This document shows, in pieces, positions 1 through 9,095 of a stretch of DNA of 64,000 bases. The position numbers and the translations under genes were made by a program. The stretch is from CAIVAT01 sp037133475. Its GTDB lineage: Bacteria > Bacteroidota > Bacteroidia > Bacteroidales > FEN-979. Position 1 is the first letter of the stretch. Each line of letters opens with the position of its first letter. Location of the stretch: contig JBAXOB010000001.1 in the NCBI GenBank assembly GCA_037133475.1, forward strand, positions 186,001-250,000, read 5' to 3'. The notes beneath the pieces are model-generated. The model ran no database searches. It was not told the origin of the DNA and was given only the letters and a program-made list of their open reading frames with translations.

Positions 1-307
1 TGAGCAGGGCAAGGTGATCGAGCAGGTCAACCGCGGATGTACGCGGATAGACGCCAAATTCCTGGGGCAGGTAGCCCAGCACCTTCCTGACCGCATCTTT
101 GTTTTTCAGCACATCGATGTCGCCCAGCATCACCGAGCCGCTGTCGGCATCCTGGAGGGTTGCGAGGGTCCGCATCAGCGAAGATTTCCCGGCGCCATTT
201 GGGCCCAGCAGGCCAAACATACCCTTGTCAATGGTGAGCGAAACATGGTCCATGGCAATAACGCCGTTGCTGTAACGCTTGCTTAAATTGTCGATGCGTA
301 ATATCAT
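1..307 (-). CDS. ABC transporter ATP-binding protein, N-terminal part (cut by window edge)
   Basis: The minus-strand frame opens at an ATG at 307 and runs off the left edge without a stop, giving about 102 residues. It starts MILRIDNLSKRYSNG and carries a clear Walker A motif, GPNGAGKSS, near residues 36-44. A Q-loop follows in YLPQEFGVYP. This is the nucleotide-binding subunit of an ABC-2-type exporter; the PNGAGKSSLMR form is typical of that class rather than of nutrient importers. The permease should lie to the left, outside the window. A good -7 promoter element sits 45 bases upstream. Substrate cannot be told. Confidence 0.9.
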   Translation of the reverse strand, partial: MILRIDNLSKRYSNGVIAMDHVSLTIDKGMFGLLGPNGAGKSSLMRTLATLQDADSGSVMLGDIDVLKNKDAVRKVLGYLPQEFGVYPRTSAVDLLDHLALL

Positions 308-351
308 GTATCCTGGTTTTTAGGTAAGATGCCAATAGCGGAAAAAGGTTA

Positions 352-359
352 CAAATTTA
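352..359 (-). promoter_or_regulatory. Bacteroidota -7 promoter element for the ABC ATPase
   Basis: The minus strand reads TAAATTTG, an exact match to the Bacteroidota -7 consensus TAnnTTTG, 45 bases before the ATG at 307. I see no strong -33 element. Confidence 0.5.
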
Positions 360-444
360 TGCCATTCCTCCCGTGAGGTGCGTTATTAAAGCGATCGGGG
401 AAAAAATGTTTTACCGGTACAGGAACAATCCATCTTCATGAAAA

Positions 445-473
445 GGGCTGTCCCAAACTTGTCGGGACAGCCC
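445..473 (-). terminator. Rho-independent terminator downstream of the small lipoprotein gene
   Basis: A perfect 10-bp stem (GGGCTGTCCC / GGGACAGCCC) with a 9-nt loop is followed, on the minus strand, by TTTT. It lies 47 bases after the stop of the minus-strand lipoprotein gene ending at 521, so it most likely ends that transcript. Confidence 0.75.
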
Positions 474-520
474 ATTCGATTCCTGTCAGCCAATGCAACT
501 GCAAGGCTCCCCGGGAGGAG

Positions 521-1087
521 TTAAAAGGTATAGGAGAATGATCTCCCGGCAATATTGCCTGTCAGGCTGCCATGACCTGTGGTCATGTTCACATTCTCGT
601 CAAATCCATAGGAGATGGTTTCCGAAATGGAGGTGCCCGCAACCTTTCCCTTGATTGTCATGGCAGGCGCTGCGAAATGAGCGGTAACAGCCGTGGAATT
701 CACACTGCCTGTATAGGTCATCTGGCCACTCAGGGTATAATCATTGGTGCCCCCGTCGGTATACCGGTAATTGTTCCATGCCAGGGTTATGTTCCAGGTC
801 CCTCCATCCCCGGTCTGGCTGGTGGTCATGGAACCGGTAACCACGCAACTGCCACCACTCGTGCTGGTAATGGTCTGGTTAATGGTAATGGTCTCCGACG
901 GATTATCGCTTTTAGCCAGCTGGATTTGGGAAAAAACCGTGCTGAACGCTGTGAAAATTGCTGTGGCAGTCTGGGGGTCGGTGGGACCGGCAGGGCTGGC
1001 AGCAGCATCCGTCTTTTTCTTTGCACAACCGGAGATGAACAACATCACGATTGAGGCTAACATGAACATGCTGATTGCTTTTTTCAT
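521..1087 (-). CDS. Small secreted lipoprotein of unknown function
   Basis: The product has 188 residues. A signal peptide ends in the lipobox ISGC, with Cys21 as the lipidated residue, followed by KKK and an Ala/Pro/Thr-rich linker. The rest is rich in Thr, Ser and Gly with alternating patterns suggestive of beta strands, so it is probably a small beta-sandwich on the membrane surface. I do not recognise a family. It is a single-gene unit: its own terminator lies downstream and the next gene upstream is 220 bases away. Confidence 0.75.
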   Translation of the reverse strand: MKKAISMFMLASIVMLFISGCAKKKTDAAASPAGPTDPQTATAIFTAFSTVFSQIQLAKSDNPSETITINQTITSTSGGSCVVTGSMTTSQTGDGGTWNITLAWNNYRYTDGGTNDYTLSGQMTYTGSVNSTAVTAHFAAPAMTIKGKVAGTSISETISYGFDENVNMTTGHGSLTGNIAGRSFSYTF

Positions 1088-1306
1088 AAACTTTCGGATT
1101 TGATTGTTAACTGGATGATCACGAATTTTTTCGAAGTTTCAGGATAAAACCTAAAATTACCCTACAAATGTGAAAAAAATATTTCATACCGGCAACATTT
1201 TGCTGATTATTTTTTCCTCATGGTATCCGATGAAAAACAGGCCATTATTGCGGAAAAATTCTATCCCGTTGCGGTGACAAAAAATATTTGATAAAACCAG
1301 GCTGTG

Positions 1307-2986
1307 CTATTTTACAAACTGTTTGGCATAATATTTGGCCGTCAGTTTTTCGCCGGTTGCCTTTTCGATCATTTCGTTCCAGTACCAGCGGCTTCCGGGC
1401 ATGAAAACTTTTGATGTCAGCCAGGCCCCGACCTCTTTTCTCCCTGCAAAGCTCTGGAAATGGTAATCGCCCGACTTGACAATATTACCCACGATATAGT
1501 AATAGAATTGGGAGGCAAGAAGTTCTCCAAGAAGGTAATTATGATAGTAACAGGGGTAGGTGGCGATATGGATCTTGGTAGCCCAGTCGGGTTCGTTGCG
1601 TCCCTCCGGACGTTTCAGCTGCTGGTATTTTTCAACAAGGTCCCACCAGAGTTTATTCAGGTCCTGGTCGGGGTTTTCGTACATCCCCTTTTCGAAACGG
1701 TACATCACCTGTGCCCAGCGACTGAAAACGAGCTGGTCGAGGCGTTGGGTTTTGAAGCAGTTTTCGGCAATCTGCTTTACCTCCATGCCGCTGATGCCAA
1801 CGACATCCTTGATCCATTGCGGATTGGATGAGAAGCGGCCGAACATCATGGCAATGGCTTCGGTTGTAAAGGTATGAGCCGGGTCACGAAGAATAAACGG
1901 CAATCCTGTGTCAATGTGCTTATCATAACAGGCATGGCCGAATTCATGGAGCATGGTATTCATCCACCTGGCGTTGGGTTTTACGTTGCAGAGAACCCTG
2001 ACATCGCCTTCGTTGTCGAGGTCGGTACAGAAGGCATGCTGGTTTTTTCCCGGTTTTTCATACAGGTCGCTCTTTTTGATCATATCGTCGATGGGGAGCC
2101 CGATTCCCGCATAATACCCTGTGACAAGCGTTTCAAGATTTTTATCCTTGTAGTATCTATCCAGGTCAACATCGTAAATCTTCGGTGCTTCCTGGAAAAA
2201 GCGGTCCTGGTAATTCCAGGGCATCAGTTCTTCCTTGCCTTTCAGGTTGTAATACTTTACAAAATAGGCGTCGACATCCCCTTTAACCTGGGTAAAAGCT
2301 CCCCTGGTAAGGCTGTCAAGTTCATCGAAAATCCTGCTGACCTCCCTGGGATCCTGGTCGCTCAGCGTAAGGCTCATCTCGTGGTAGTTCCTGAATCCAA
2401 GTTCCTTTGCGACTGCATTGCGCATTTTGACCAGCTTGATGATATCCTGGGCAACGACGGGCCCGATTGATTTTTGTGCTTCCCAAACCTCTTTTTGTTC
2501 GCCAACATTTTTAGAGTGCTTCAGGATATCATCCACATCGTTGTCGGTCAGCTTTTTCCCCTTTACCTCGGTACGGAAATTGCCGTACTTCTGCTCAATT
2601 GAAGTTCCCATGCGTACCATGGCGTTGAGCTTTGCCGTATCGGCTTTTGCCATCAGGAAGGAGCGGTAAAGCACGTCCAGCTGGCGGTTTAGCAAACTGT
2701 CGGTAATCAGGCCCGAAACCTTGATCTCTTCCAGCTTTTTTAAGGTTGCTTTATTGGCATATAGCTGGGTCATCTTAAGGTTCAGATCTTCGGATTTTTT
2801 AAAATCCTCTGGTTTGCCTGATATTGCAGCCTCCCACGACGCCAGCGCCGATTGCTTGTACAGCGGTATCAGCAGCGAATCGTGATGGCGGATCAGATCT
2901 GTCAGTTCTTTCTTCATTTTTTCCTGTTTGGAAGTGCATCCTGCCAGCAATAGCAGGGATAAAGCAAAGGTGTAAATTACTTTCAT
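1307..2986 (-). CDS. M2/M3-like zinc metallopeptidase, lipoprotein
   Basis: This 559-residue protein has an N-terminal lipobox LLAGC (Cys17). The zinc-binding motif HEFGH is at about 347-351, and a glutamate (TTEAIAMMF, about Glu376) 25 residues later fits the third ligand of gluzincin peptidases. Overall length and the largely helical composition agree with the angiotensin-converting-enzyme-like M2 or oligopeptidase M3 families, which trim short peptides. The lipobox places it in the periplasm or on the outer surface. It lies downstream of cysS on the same strand with a 114-base gap that contains an 8-nt repeat. Assignment to M2 rather than M3 is uncertain. Confidence 0.88.
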   Translation of the reverse strand: MKVIYTFALSLLLLAGCTSKQEKMKKELTDLIRHHDSLLIPLYKQSALASWEAAISGKPEDFKKSEDLNLKMTQLYANKATLKKLEEIKVSGLITDSLLNRQLDVLYRSFLMAKADTAKLNAMVRMGTSIEQKYGNFRTEVKGKKLTDNDVDDILKHSKNVGEQKEVWEAQKSIGPVVAQDIIKLVKMRNAVAKELGFRNYHEMSLTLSDQDPREVSRIFDELDSLTRGAFTQVKGDVDAYFVKYYNLKGKEELMPWNYQDRFFQEAPKIYDVDLDRYYKDKNLETLVTGYYAGIGLPIDDMIKKSDLYEKPGKNQHAFCTDLDNEGDVRVLCNVKPNARWMNTMLHEFGHACYDKHIDTGLPFILRDPAHTFTTEAIAMMFGRFSSNPQWIKDVVGISGMEVKQIAENCFKTQRLDQLVFSRWAQVMYRFEKGMYENPDQDLNKLWWDLVEKYQQLKRPEGRNEPDWATKIHIATYPCYYHNYLLGELLASQFYYYIVGNIVKSGDYHFQSFAGRKEVGAWLTSKVFMPGSRWYWNEMIEKATGEKLTAKYYAKQFVK

Positions 2987-3068
2987 ATGGTATGGATTTA
3001 AACTTCAGACAACTGGCAACAACCGACCGGTCAACCTAACCAATCAATCTTAACTATAAACATTGTTT

Positions 3069-3098
3069 GCATTCCTGCATTCCTGCATTCCTGCATTG
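3069..3098. repeat. 8-nt tandem repeat, GCATTCCT x3 plus a partial unit
   Basis: Three copies of GCATTCCT plus a partial GCATTG lie between cysS and the metallopeptidase gene, preceded by CATTGTTTGCATT. The same GCATT-based wording makes up the 9-nt repeats at 47088-47180, where it is coding. Confidence 0.85.
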
Positions 3099-3100
3099 TA

Positions 3101-4588
3101 TTATTCATTCGTCCACGTTGATCCCTCTTTCCCGTCCTTCACCGTGATATGCAGTTTTTGCAACGTGTCCCTGATCTGGTCGGAGGTTCCCCAGTCCTTT
3201 GTTTCGCGCGATTTCTGGCGGATTGCAAGGATCAGCTGCATAAGTCCGTCGATGGTTTCATGCTGATCGTTTCCCTTTTCATCCTTCAAACCGAGAATAC
3301 CAAACAAAAAGGAATCAAAGATCTCTTTCAGCATCTGCAATTCCGGTGCGGAAAGCGCCTCCTTTTTATCGGCTGCAGAATTGATCATGCGTACTCCTTC
3401 AAACAGGCTGGCGATGACCACAGGGCTGTTCAGGTCGTCATTCATCGCTGCATAGCAATTCGTGGCCAGTTCGGCAATTTTCCCGCCGCACTCTTCAAGA
3501 AATGCCTGCGGCTGGTTTTCAGGCAGCATCTTTGTCAGCGTATCGTAGGCAGTGAGTAATTTCTTAAGCCCTTTTTCGGCTGCCGCCAAAGCCTCGTTCG
3601 AAAAGTCAATCGTGCTTCGGTAATGCGCCTGCAGGATAAAAAACCGGATGGTCATGGGGCTGAATGCCTGTTCGAGCAGCCGGTGAGACCCAGTGAAGAA
3701 TTCCTCGAGGGTGATAAAGTTACCCAGCGATTTTCCCATCTTCTGTCCCTGGATGGTCACCATGTTGTTATGCATCCAGTATTTTACCGACTCGTGGCCA
3801 GTGGCAGCGCGTGACTGGGCAATTTCCGATTCATGATGGGGGAAAAGCAGATCCATCCCGCCGCCATGAATGTCGAAAAAGTTTCCCAGGTACTTTGCAC
3901 TCATGGCCGAACATTCAAGATGCCAGCCGGGAAATCCTTCGCTCCAGGGCGAAGGCCAATGCATGATGTGTTCCGGCTGTGCCTTTTTCCAGAGGGCAAA
4001 GTCGGCCGGGTTGTGCTTTTCATCCTGTCCCTCCAGCGTGCGGGTATTCGACAGCAGGTCATCCAGTACGCGACCCGAGAGTTTCCCGTATTCATAAGTT
4101 TTGTTGTATTTTTCCACGTCGAAATAGACCGATCCGTTTTCAACATAGGCATAGCCGGCATCCAGGATCTGGCCGACAAGCCTTATCTGCTCAATCATAT
4201 GACCGGAGGCCCTGGGTTCGATGCTGGGGCGCTTCACATTGAGCGAATCCATAAACACGAAATAGCGGTCGGCATAATACTGCGCGATCTCCATCGGTTC
4301 AAGCTGCTCCACGCGGGCTTTAACCGCAATTTTATCCTCTCCCTCATCCAGGTCGGCTACCAGGTGGCCGACATCCGTGATATTCCTGACATACCTTACC
4401 TTGTACCCGAGATGCAACAGGTAACGGAAGACCAGGTCGAAGGTGATGGCTGGGCGGGCATGTCCCAGGTGCGGATCACCGTAAACAGTTGGCCCGCAGA
4501 CATACATGCCTGCAAATGGCGGGTTGATCGGCTCAAAAAGCTCCTTTTTCCGGGAGAGCGTGTTGTATATATAAAGCTGGTTTTCCAT
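3101..4588 (-). CDS. cysS: Cysteinyl-tRNA synthetase
   Basis: A class I aminoacyl-tRNA synthetase of 495 residues that charges tRNA-Cys with cysteine in the cytoplasm. The HIGH motif appears as HLGH at residues 40-43 and the zinc ligand Cys31 lies in YVCGPTVYGD. The KMSKS loop is KMGKS in GQKMGKSLGN. Further zinc ligands are seen in WHLECSAMS and in the LFPHHESEIAQS segment. Length and architecture are normal for the family. A perfect -7 promoter element is 20 bases upstream of the ATG. Confidence 0.98.
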   Translation of the reverse strand: MENQLYIYNTLSRKKELFEPINPPFAGMYVCGPTVYGDPHLGHARPAITFDLVFRYLLHLGYKVRYVRNITDVGHLVADLDEGEDKIAVKARVEQLEPMEIAQYYADRYFVFMDSLNVKRPSIEPRASGHMIEQIRLVGQILDAGYAYVENGSVYFDVEKYNKTYEYGKLSGRVLDDLLSNTRTLEGQDEKHNPADFALWKKAQPEHIMHWPSPWSEGFPGWHLECSAMSAKYLGNFFDIHGGGMDLLFPHHESEIAQSRAATGHESVKYWMHNNMVTIQGQKMGKSLGNFITLEEFFTGSHRLLEQAFSPMTIRFFILQAHYRSTIDFSNEALAAAEKGLKKLLTAYDTLTKMLPENQPQAFLEECGGKIAELATNCYAAMNDDLNSPVVIASLFEGVRMINSAADKKEALSAPELQMLKEIFDSFLFGILGLKDEKGNDQHETIDGLMQLILAIRQKSRETKDWGTSDQIRDTLQKLHITVKDGKEGSTWTNE

Positions 4589-4607
4589 GGGATAGGCAAT
4601 TCAGTCG

Positions 4608-4615
4608 CAAAGGTA
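4608..4615 (-). promoter_or_regulatory. -7 promoter element for cysS
   Basis: The minus strand reads TACCTTTG, a perfect TAnnTTTG match, 20 bases before the cysS start codon. Confidence 0.6.
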
Positions 4616-4722
4616 GAAATATTTTGAAATTACCTCCGGTAGTCTATCCCTCCTAAAATCGTTGTGAAACAAAAAAATCAGGAGCGATCCCTAATTGCTA
4701 ATTTTTTCACAATAAATCTTGC

Positions 4723-4730
4723 TATTTTTG
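4723..4730 (+). promoter_or_regulatory. -7 promoter element for the SDR dehydrogenase
   Basis: TATTTTTG is a perfect TAnnTTTG match, 28 bases before the ATG at 4758. Together with the cysS element it makes the 4589-4757 gap a divergent promoter region. Confidence 0.6.
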
Positions 4731-4757
4731 CAGGATAATTCAAAACGTTCCCGGAAT

Positions 4758-5708
4758 ATGTCAGAAAAGATACTTGTCATCGGATGTTCAGGCCAGATTG
4801 GCTCGGAGCTCACCCTCGAATTGCGTAAGATTTATGGTGAATCGAAAGTAATTGCCACCGATATCCGCCCGGCCCCACCCGAAGTGGCTGGTACCGGTCC
4901 GTTTGAAATCCTGGATGTGCTCGACGCCTCCAAACTTCACCTGATCCTTGAACACGAAAAGATCACACAGGTCTATCACCTGGCTGCCATCCTATCAGGC
5001 AACGCTGAAAAACGTCCGCTGGCCTCATGGGATATCAACATGCGCAGCCTGATGAATGTGCTGGAACTGGCGCGCGAACTGAAAATCCCCAAAATCTTCT
5101 GGCCATCGTCCATAGCTGTTTTTGGCCCGTCAACCCCACGGCTCGACACACCCCAGTACACGATCATGGAACCCAACACCGTTTACGGAATCAGTAAACT
5201 GGCAGGTGAAAGGTGGGTGGAATACTATTATAACAAATTCGGGGTGGATACGCGGAGCCTTCGGTACCCCGGTCTGATCAGCTACAAAACGGAAGCTGGC
5301 GGCGGCACGACCGATTATGCCGTTGAGATCTTTTATGAAGCCATCAAACACAAGAAATACGAGTGTTTCCTGGGACCCGATTCGGCGCTGCCGATGATGT
5401 TCATGCCCGATGCCATCAAGGCCACCATCGATGTGATGCAGGCCGACGCCTCGAAGATGACCCTTCGCTCGAGCTACAATGTGGCGGGGATCTGTTTTAC
5501 TCCGCAAATCCTGGCGGATGAGATCAAAAAACACATTCCCGAATTTGAAATCACCTATAAGCCCGACTTCCGCCAGGCTATCGCCGACTCGTGGCCTGCC
5601 TGCATCAATGACTCCGTTGCCAAAAGAGACTGGGGACTTTTCTACGAATATGACCTGGCCAGGATGACTGAGGTGATGTTGCGGGAGGTGGCGAAAAAAC
5701 TTGCATAA
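4758..5708 (+). CDS. SDR-family L-threonine 3-dehydrogenase-like protein
   Basis: An NAD-dependent extended short-chain dehydrogenase of 316 residues. The Rossmann motif is near the N-terminus (VIGCSGQIGSE, residues 6-16). The catalytic Tyr-Lys pair is in VYGISKLAGE and the partner Ser is in PSSIAVFG. The segment GPDSALPMMFMPDA and overall length match the Bacteroidota threonine dehydrogenases related to UDP-galactose epimerase, which oxidise L-threonine to 2-amino-3-ketobutyrate. An in-frame ATG at 4719 exists, but 4758 is preferred because it follows the promoter and begins directly with the Rossmann strand. A kbl partner is not adjacent, so another sugar or amino-acid substrate remains possible. 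Confidence 0.88.
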   Translation: MSEKILVIGCSGQIGSELTLELRKIYGESKVIATDIRPAPPEVAGTGPFEILDVLDASKLHLILEHEKITQVYHLAAILSGNAEKRPLASWDINMRSLMNVLELARELKIPKIFWPSSIAVFGPSTPRLDTPQYTIMEPNTVYGISKLAGERWVEYYYNKFGVDTRSLRYPGLISYKTEAGGGTTDYAVEIFYEAIKHKKYECFLGPDSALPMMFMPDAIKATIDVMQADASKMTLRSSYNVAGICFTPQILADEIKKHIPEFEITYKPDFRQAIADSWPACINDSVAKRDWGLFYEYDLARMTEVMLREVAKKLA

Positions 5709-5713
5709 TTGAT

Positions 5714-5732
5714 GCCCTGAAACCCACAGGGC
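5714..5732. terminator. Hairpin between convergent genes
   Basis: A 6-bp stem (GCCCTG / CAGGGC) with a 7-nt loop lies in the 26-base gap between two convergent genes. There is no clear U-tract, so it is a modest terminator candidate. Confidence 0.4.
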
Positions 5733-5734
5733 TG

Positions 5735-7000
5735 TCATTCTTCCCTGCCTGCAATCTGTTCCGCCCCGGGCTGCACCTTTTCCAGCAGCCTTTCGAGGCG
5801 ATGCTGACCAATGCCATATAATTCCTTGATTTTAATAATATCATCGAGGATCCTTCTCTTTGCCGAAGCGTCGCGGGGAACTCTTTTCCCGACGATCAGC
5901 AGGTTTTTCGGTGTATGTTCGGTAGAGATGAACTCGAAAATCCTTGTCTGGTATCCCTGCGACTCCATGATCATGGCACGAAGTCCGTCGGTGATGATCT
6001 CCGCCTGTCGTTCCTCCAGGATGCCGTGTTTCAGCACCGATTTCAGCGGGCCTGTCACGTTGAACTCCTTCCTGATCTGCTTGTGGCAGCAGGGGGCGCA
6101 AACGATCAGGGAGGCACCCGAGGTGATCCCCCTGAAAATCGCGTCATCAGTGGCAGTATCACAGGCATGCAGTGCGATCAGGATGTCAATATTCCCGATT
6201 GCAACATCGGCAATATTGCCGGAACGGAAATGAAGGTCGCCGAAGCCCGACTTACCTGCAACATCGTTTGAAAGATTCACCAGTTCGGCTCTCGATTCAA
6301 TACCCGTCATTACCGGGTTTTTCCCAAGTTTATTGGTAAGAAAGTCGTACAGGGCAAAGGTCAGGTAACCCTTGCCCGACCCCATATCGACAACGTGAAA
6401 CCCATCGGGAAGGGTAAGTTCTCCAATTACCGGACCAATCAGCTCGATATACCGGTTTATCTGCAGGTATTTGTCGCTCATTTCGTGCCGCACCTCAAAA
6501 CCGGCGTTTAATACTCCCAACTCACGCAGGTATATGTTCTGATCTGTTGAAATGAGACGTTCCTTTACATGATCGTGGCTGAAGGAGGCTGCAGGTTTCA
6601 GCACAGGCCTTGTGGTTTTGATCTTTATCTTCCCCCTGCTGGCGGTGGTCAGTTGGATGGTTTCACCGGCTGCAAACAATTCTGCATTCAAAAAATCCTC
6701 CTCAAGGCACTTTTTTATGACCGCCAAACCTTCTTCGGGAGAAAAATTCTTCGTGATATCCTTTGTCTGGTAGCGGTAAATAAAGTTCAGCCTCAGTCCC
6801 GCCTTGATTTCAACAATGGTTACAATAACGCTTTTTAAATCTGATGCCGTGTTTCGCTGTTTTGCAATGACCAGCCTTACCAGTTCCCTACTGCCTGTTA
6901 ATTTCCTTACCTTTTCTAAAAAAAGGGCGAGTTGTCTGTTTTCCATAATAAATGATGGCATTATTGAATTTGAACTGCCGCTGATGCGCTGAAGCTCCAT
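5735..7000 (-). CDS. SAM-dependent methyltransferase (METTL25/Methyltransf_32-like)
   Basis: A 421-residue protein whose middle holds a Rossmann methyltransferase fold. Motif I is VVDMGSGKGYLTF near residue 205, followed by an acidic ribose-binding strand (GIESRAEL) and the segment ALHACDTATDDAI. A conserved APCCHKQI follows, as in the METTL25/RRNAD1-like group. The N-terminal 180 residues are a separate alpha/beta domain. The substrate is unknown; RNA or protein are both possible. The start is uncertain: ATG codons at 7000, 6961 and 6946 are all usable, and a near-match -7 element on the minus strand at 7016-7023 favours one of the inner ones. Confidence 0.82.
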   Translation of the reverse strand: MELQRISGSSNSIMPSFIMENRQLALFLEKVRKLTGSRELVRLVIAKQRNTASDLKSVIVTIVEIKAGLRLNFIYRYQTKDITKNFSPEEGLAVIKKCLEEDFLNAELFAAGETIQLTTASRGKIKIKTTRPVLKPAASFSHDHVKERLISTDQNIYLRELGVLNAGFEVRHEMSDKYLQINRYIELIGPVIGELTLPDGFHVVDMGSGKGYLTFALYDFLTNKLGKNPVMTGIESRAELVNLSNDVAGKSGFGDLHFRSGNIADVAIGNIDILIALHACDTATDDAIFRGITSGASLIVCAPCCHKQIRKEFNVTGPLKSVLKHGILEERQAEIITDGLRAMIMESQGYQTRIFEFISTEHTPKNLLIVGKRVPRDASAKRRILDDIIKIKELYGIGQHRLERLLEKVQPGAEQIAGREE

Positions 7001-7081
7001 CCCCGGATATTTTGTACGAAGTTACTCCAACGATCACGAAGAACCATGAAGAAAGTTATGGAATCTGCCCGGCAACGACAA

Positions 7082-7699
7082 TTATTCAGGCTGCCGGAAT
7101 GTATAAGACCTTACCATCGGCCTGTTTGCCGAGGTTTGGTCAACAATCAGGAAGCCGGCCCTTTCAAAGGATTTATATAGCCCGATCCAGGCAAAGGAGT
7201 CGGGTAGCTTTTCCTGTGTGGGGATGGCCGGGTAGGCCTCCACGATTTTTATCCCTTTTTGTTTGGCATATGCCACTACCCCTTTGAGTAGCTCGACCGA
7301 CACGCCCGATCTCCTGAAGTGCTTATGGATGAACATGCAGGGGATCGACCATACCGGTTCATCATCGATGGGTTTATGCACCCGTGATCTTGCCAGTTTC
7401 GGAAAATCCCCGCGCGGGGCAAAGGCGCACCATGCGATGGCCTGCCCTTCAAAAAAGCCAAGGATCCCGGCAGGTTTGTTATTCCATACCAGGCTCTTCA
7501 TGGCATTTTTGTTCCCATCCTCAAATTTCCCCTCCTGAAATTCGGATTTTGCCAGGCGATAATACATACACCAGCAGTTGCCGCAGGCCCCGTTTGCGCC
7601 GAAGAGCTGCTCAAAGTGACCCCAGTTCGCTTTGGCAAGTGGCTCAAAGGTTAGGGCTTCCAAAAATTCACGGTTATCACCGGTTGGGTCAGCTTTCAT
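7082..7699 (-). CDS. GNAT-family N-acetyltransferase
   Basis: A 205-residue acetyl-CoA-dependent transferase. The N-terminal half carries a CGNCWCMYYR motif near residues 38-47, typical of a GNAT subgroup common in Bacteroidota. The acetyl-CoA-binding region follows the strand FIHKHFRRSGVSVELLKGV, a degenerate version of the R/Q-x-x-G-x-G/A loop. The substrate is not evident. It stands between a methyltransferase and a hydrolase on the same strand but with gaps of 73-81 bases, so co-transcription is possible and not shown. Confidence 0.85.
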   Translation of the reverse strand: MKADPTGDNREFLEALTFEPLAKANWGHFEQLFGANGACGNCWCMYYRLAKSEFQEGKFEDGNKNAMKSLVWNNKPAGILGFFEGQAIAWCAFAPRGDFPKLARSRVHKPIDDEPVWSIPCMFIHKHFRRSGVSVELLKGVVAYAKQKGIKIVEAYPAIPTQEKLPDSFAWIGLYKSFERAGFLIVDQTSANRPMVRSYTFRQPE

Positions 7700-7772
7700 A
7701 GGATTACACCTGTTTTTCCGGGTCTCGGCGTCGGTTTGAGATTTTGTCTTTTTTTTACGTTGGAACAGTCGC

Positions 7773-8804
7773 TCAGTTCCCGGTTAGGAAATCTCGAATC
7801 GTGGTAAAGTACAGATCAGGCTGTTCAACTGAAATGGAATGGCCCGCATCAGGGATGACAACCAGTTTGTGATGTTGAAACAACTCCGCATATTCGGCCG
7901 TAATCCCCCACGGCTGGTTGTCGCACTGGCCCTTCATGATCAGGACAGGAACACCTGAATTTTTCAATACTGGCCGGGAGTCGTTCACCGATGCAAAACT
8001 GTTCACCGTCATCAGTTGCGCATAGAACCCGCCGCCGGCTTCTCCTTCGGGAGCGCGGGCGGTATCGCAAACGGTCGACTTGTTGGTTTCATTGGTACGG
8101 TAGGTAAGGAAGTCGTCGGCCTCCCGGTCGGATGCCAGTTTAATGCCGAAAGTGGCAGCACAGTATGAAATCAGCCTGATCCGGAGGGAGGCGGTCCTCT
8201 CATTGGCATCCCTGTTTGAAAACAGCTGCACCTTCAGGTAAATGCTGTCGGGTGGCCTGACCCGGTTCAATTCCGGGTTGACAGGTAAAACCGGTCCGGG
8301 GCTGGTGAAGATCAGCTTTTCCACTTTTCCCGGGTTTGATGCCATGAAAACGGTGGCCAGCATTGCTCCCCACGATTGCCCGATCAGGATAACCTTACCC
8401 GCGCCAATTATTTTAACGATCTCCTCCAGGTCCTGCCTGTGCCGCGATACCGTATAATCCCTGATGCTTTGTAACCTTCCTGAAAAGCCGCAGCCAACCT
8501 GGTCGTAAAGGTAGATGTCGAAACCCGACTCCGACAAAGGCGCCAGTATCCTGATATTCCTGTCATAGACGGCACCCCCGGGGCCGCCCTGCAGAAAAAT
8601 AACAGGGAACGGTTTTCTCTCTCCTTTAGCAGGGATTAAGGTGTACCCGATCCTGGATCCGGTGGCCAGTGACCAGTAACGGGTTGTTTCCCGCTTTGCC
8701 ATCAGCGGGACGTCATAGCTCCTGGGAAGAAACACATATATAAGGAAGAGAATGACAAGGAGGGCCAGCAGGTATTTTATCGCTCTGAGAATGTTTTTTT
8801 TCAT
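7773..8804 (-). CDS. Membrane-anchored alpha/beta hydrolase (proline iminopeptidase-like)
   Basis: A 343-residue serine hydrolase with one N-terminal membrane helix (about residues 9-26), so the enzyme probably faces the periplasm. The oxyanion-hole motif QGGPGG is typical of the S33 proline iminopeptidase branch. The nucleophile lies in GQSWGAM, the acid probably in the IMKGQCDNQ region, and the catalytic His in PDAGHSIS. This agrees with cleavage of N-terminal proline or ester substrates. The actual substrate is unknown. Confidence 0.85.
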   Translation of the reverse strand: MKKNILRAIKYLLALLVILFLIYVFLPRSYDVPLMAKRETTRYWSLATGSRIGYTLIPAKGERKPFPVIFLQGGPGGAVYDRNIRILAPLSESGFDIYLYDQVGCGFSGRLQSIRDYTVSRHRQDLEEIVKIIGAGKVILIGQSWGAMLATVFMASNPGKVEKLIFTSPGPVLPVNPELNRVRPPDSIYLKVQLFSNRDANERTASLRIRLISYCAATFGIKLASDREADDFLTYRTNETNKSTVCDTARAPEGEAGGGFYAQLMTVNSFASVNDSRPVLKNSGVPVLIMKGQCDNQPWGITAEYAELFQHHKLVVIPDAGHSISVEQPDLYFTTIRDFLTGN

Positions 8805-8860
8805 CGTATCAGCGGATCACATTTTTGTTAACCAGACACATATCCCGGTGCCGGCCTGGC

Positions 8861-9049
8861 TCAACACCGGCAGAACAAGCAGATCACCTGGTTCCCAATG
8901 GATTTCAGCCATAAGTTATTCCTTGACAGTTTCTTCACATCCTGTAGGGCGATAACGCCCGCGCTGGTAGCGACCTGCTGCAGGATGACCCCGCGGTTCA
9001 GAACCAAGCACTCCCCGAGATGGGTAGTTTCCCGGATTTTGCTTTTCAT
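8861..9049 (-). CDS. Possible small protein or decayed gene remnant
   Basis: A 62-residue minus-strand frame starts MKSKIRETTHLGECLVLN and contains GVILQQVATSAGVIALQ. I do not recognise a family. It is taken seriously only because a perfect -7 element (9088-9095) lies 39 bases upstream and the hydrolase gene follows 56 bases downstream, so it could be a leader peptide, a small gene, or just the 5' leader of the hydrolase transcript. The Cys-rich tail (ICLFCRC) looks non-functional. Confidence 0.3.
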   Translation of the reverse strand: MKSKIRETTHLGECLVLNRGVILQQVATSAGVIALQDVKKLSRNNLWLKSIGNQVICLFCRC

Positions 9050-9087
9050 TGGCCGGGCAGTGTCGCTTCATGTAAAATAACCTCAAT

Positions 9088-9095
9088 CAAAGGTA
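9088..9095 (-). promoter_or_regulatory. -7 promoter element driving 9049/8804 leftward
   Basis: The minus strand reads TACCTTTG, a perfect TAnnTTTG match. It is the only good promoter seen for the hydrolase at 7773-8804 and the small frame at 8861-9049. Confidence 0.5.

Noticed and set aside
8898..9080. Plus-strand small frame opposite the 62-residue minus-strand frame
   Set aside because: No promoter on that strand and a composition typical of antisense shadow; the minus-strand frame has the better support.
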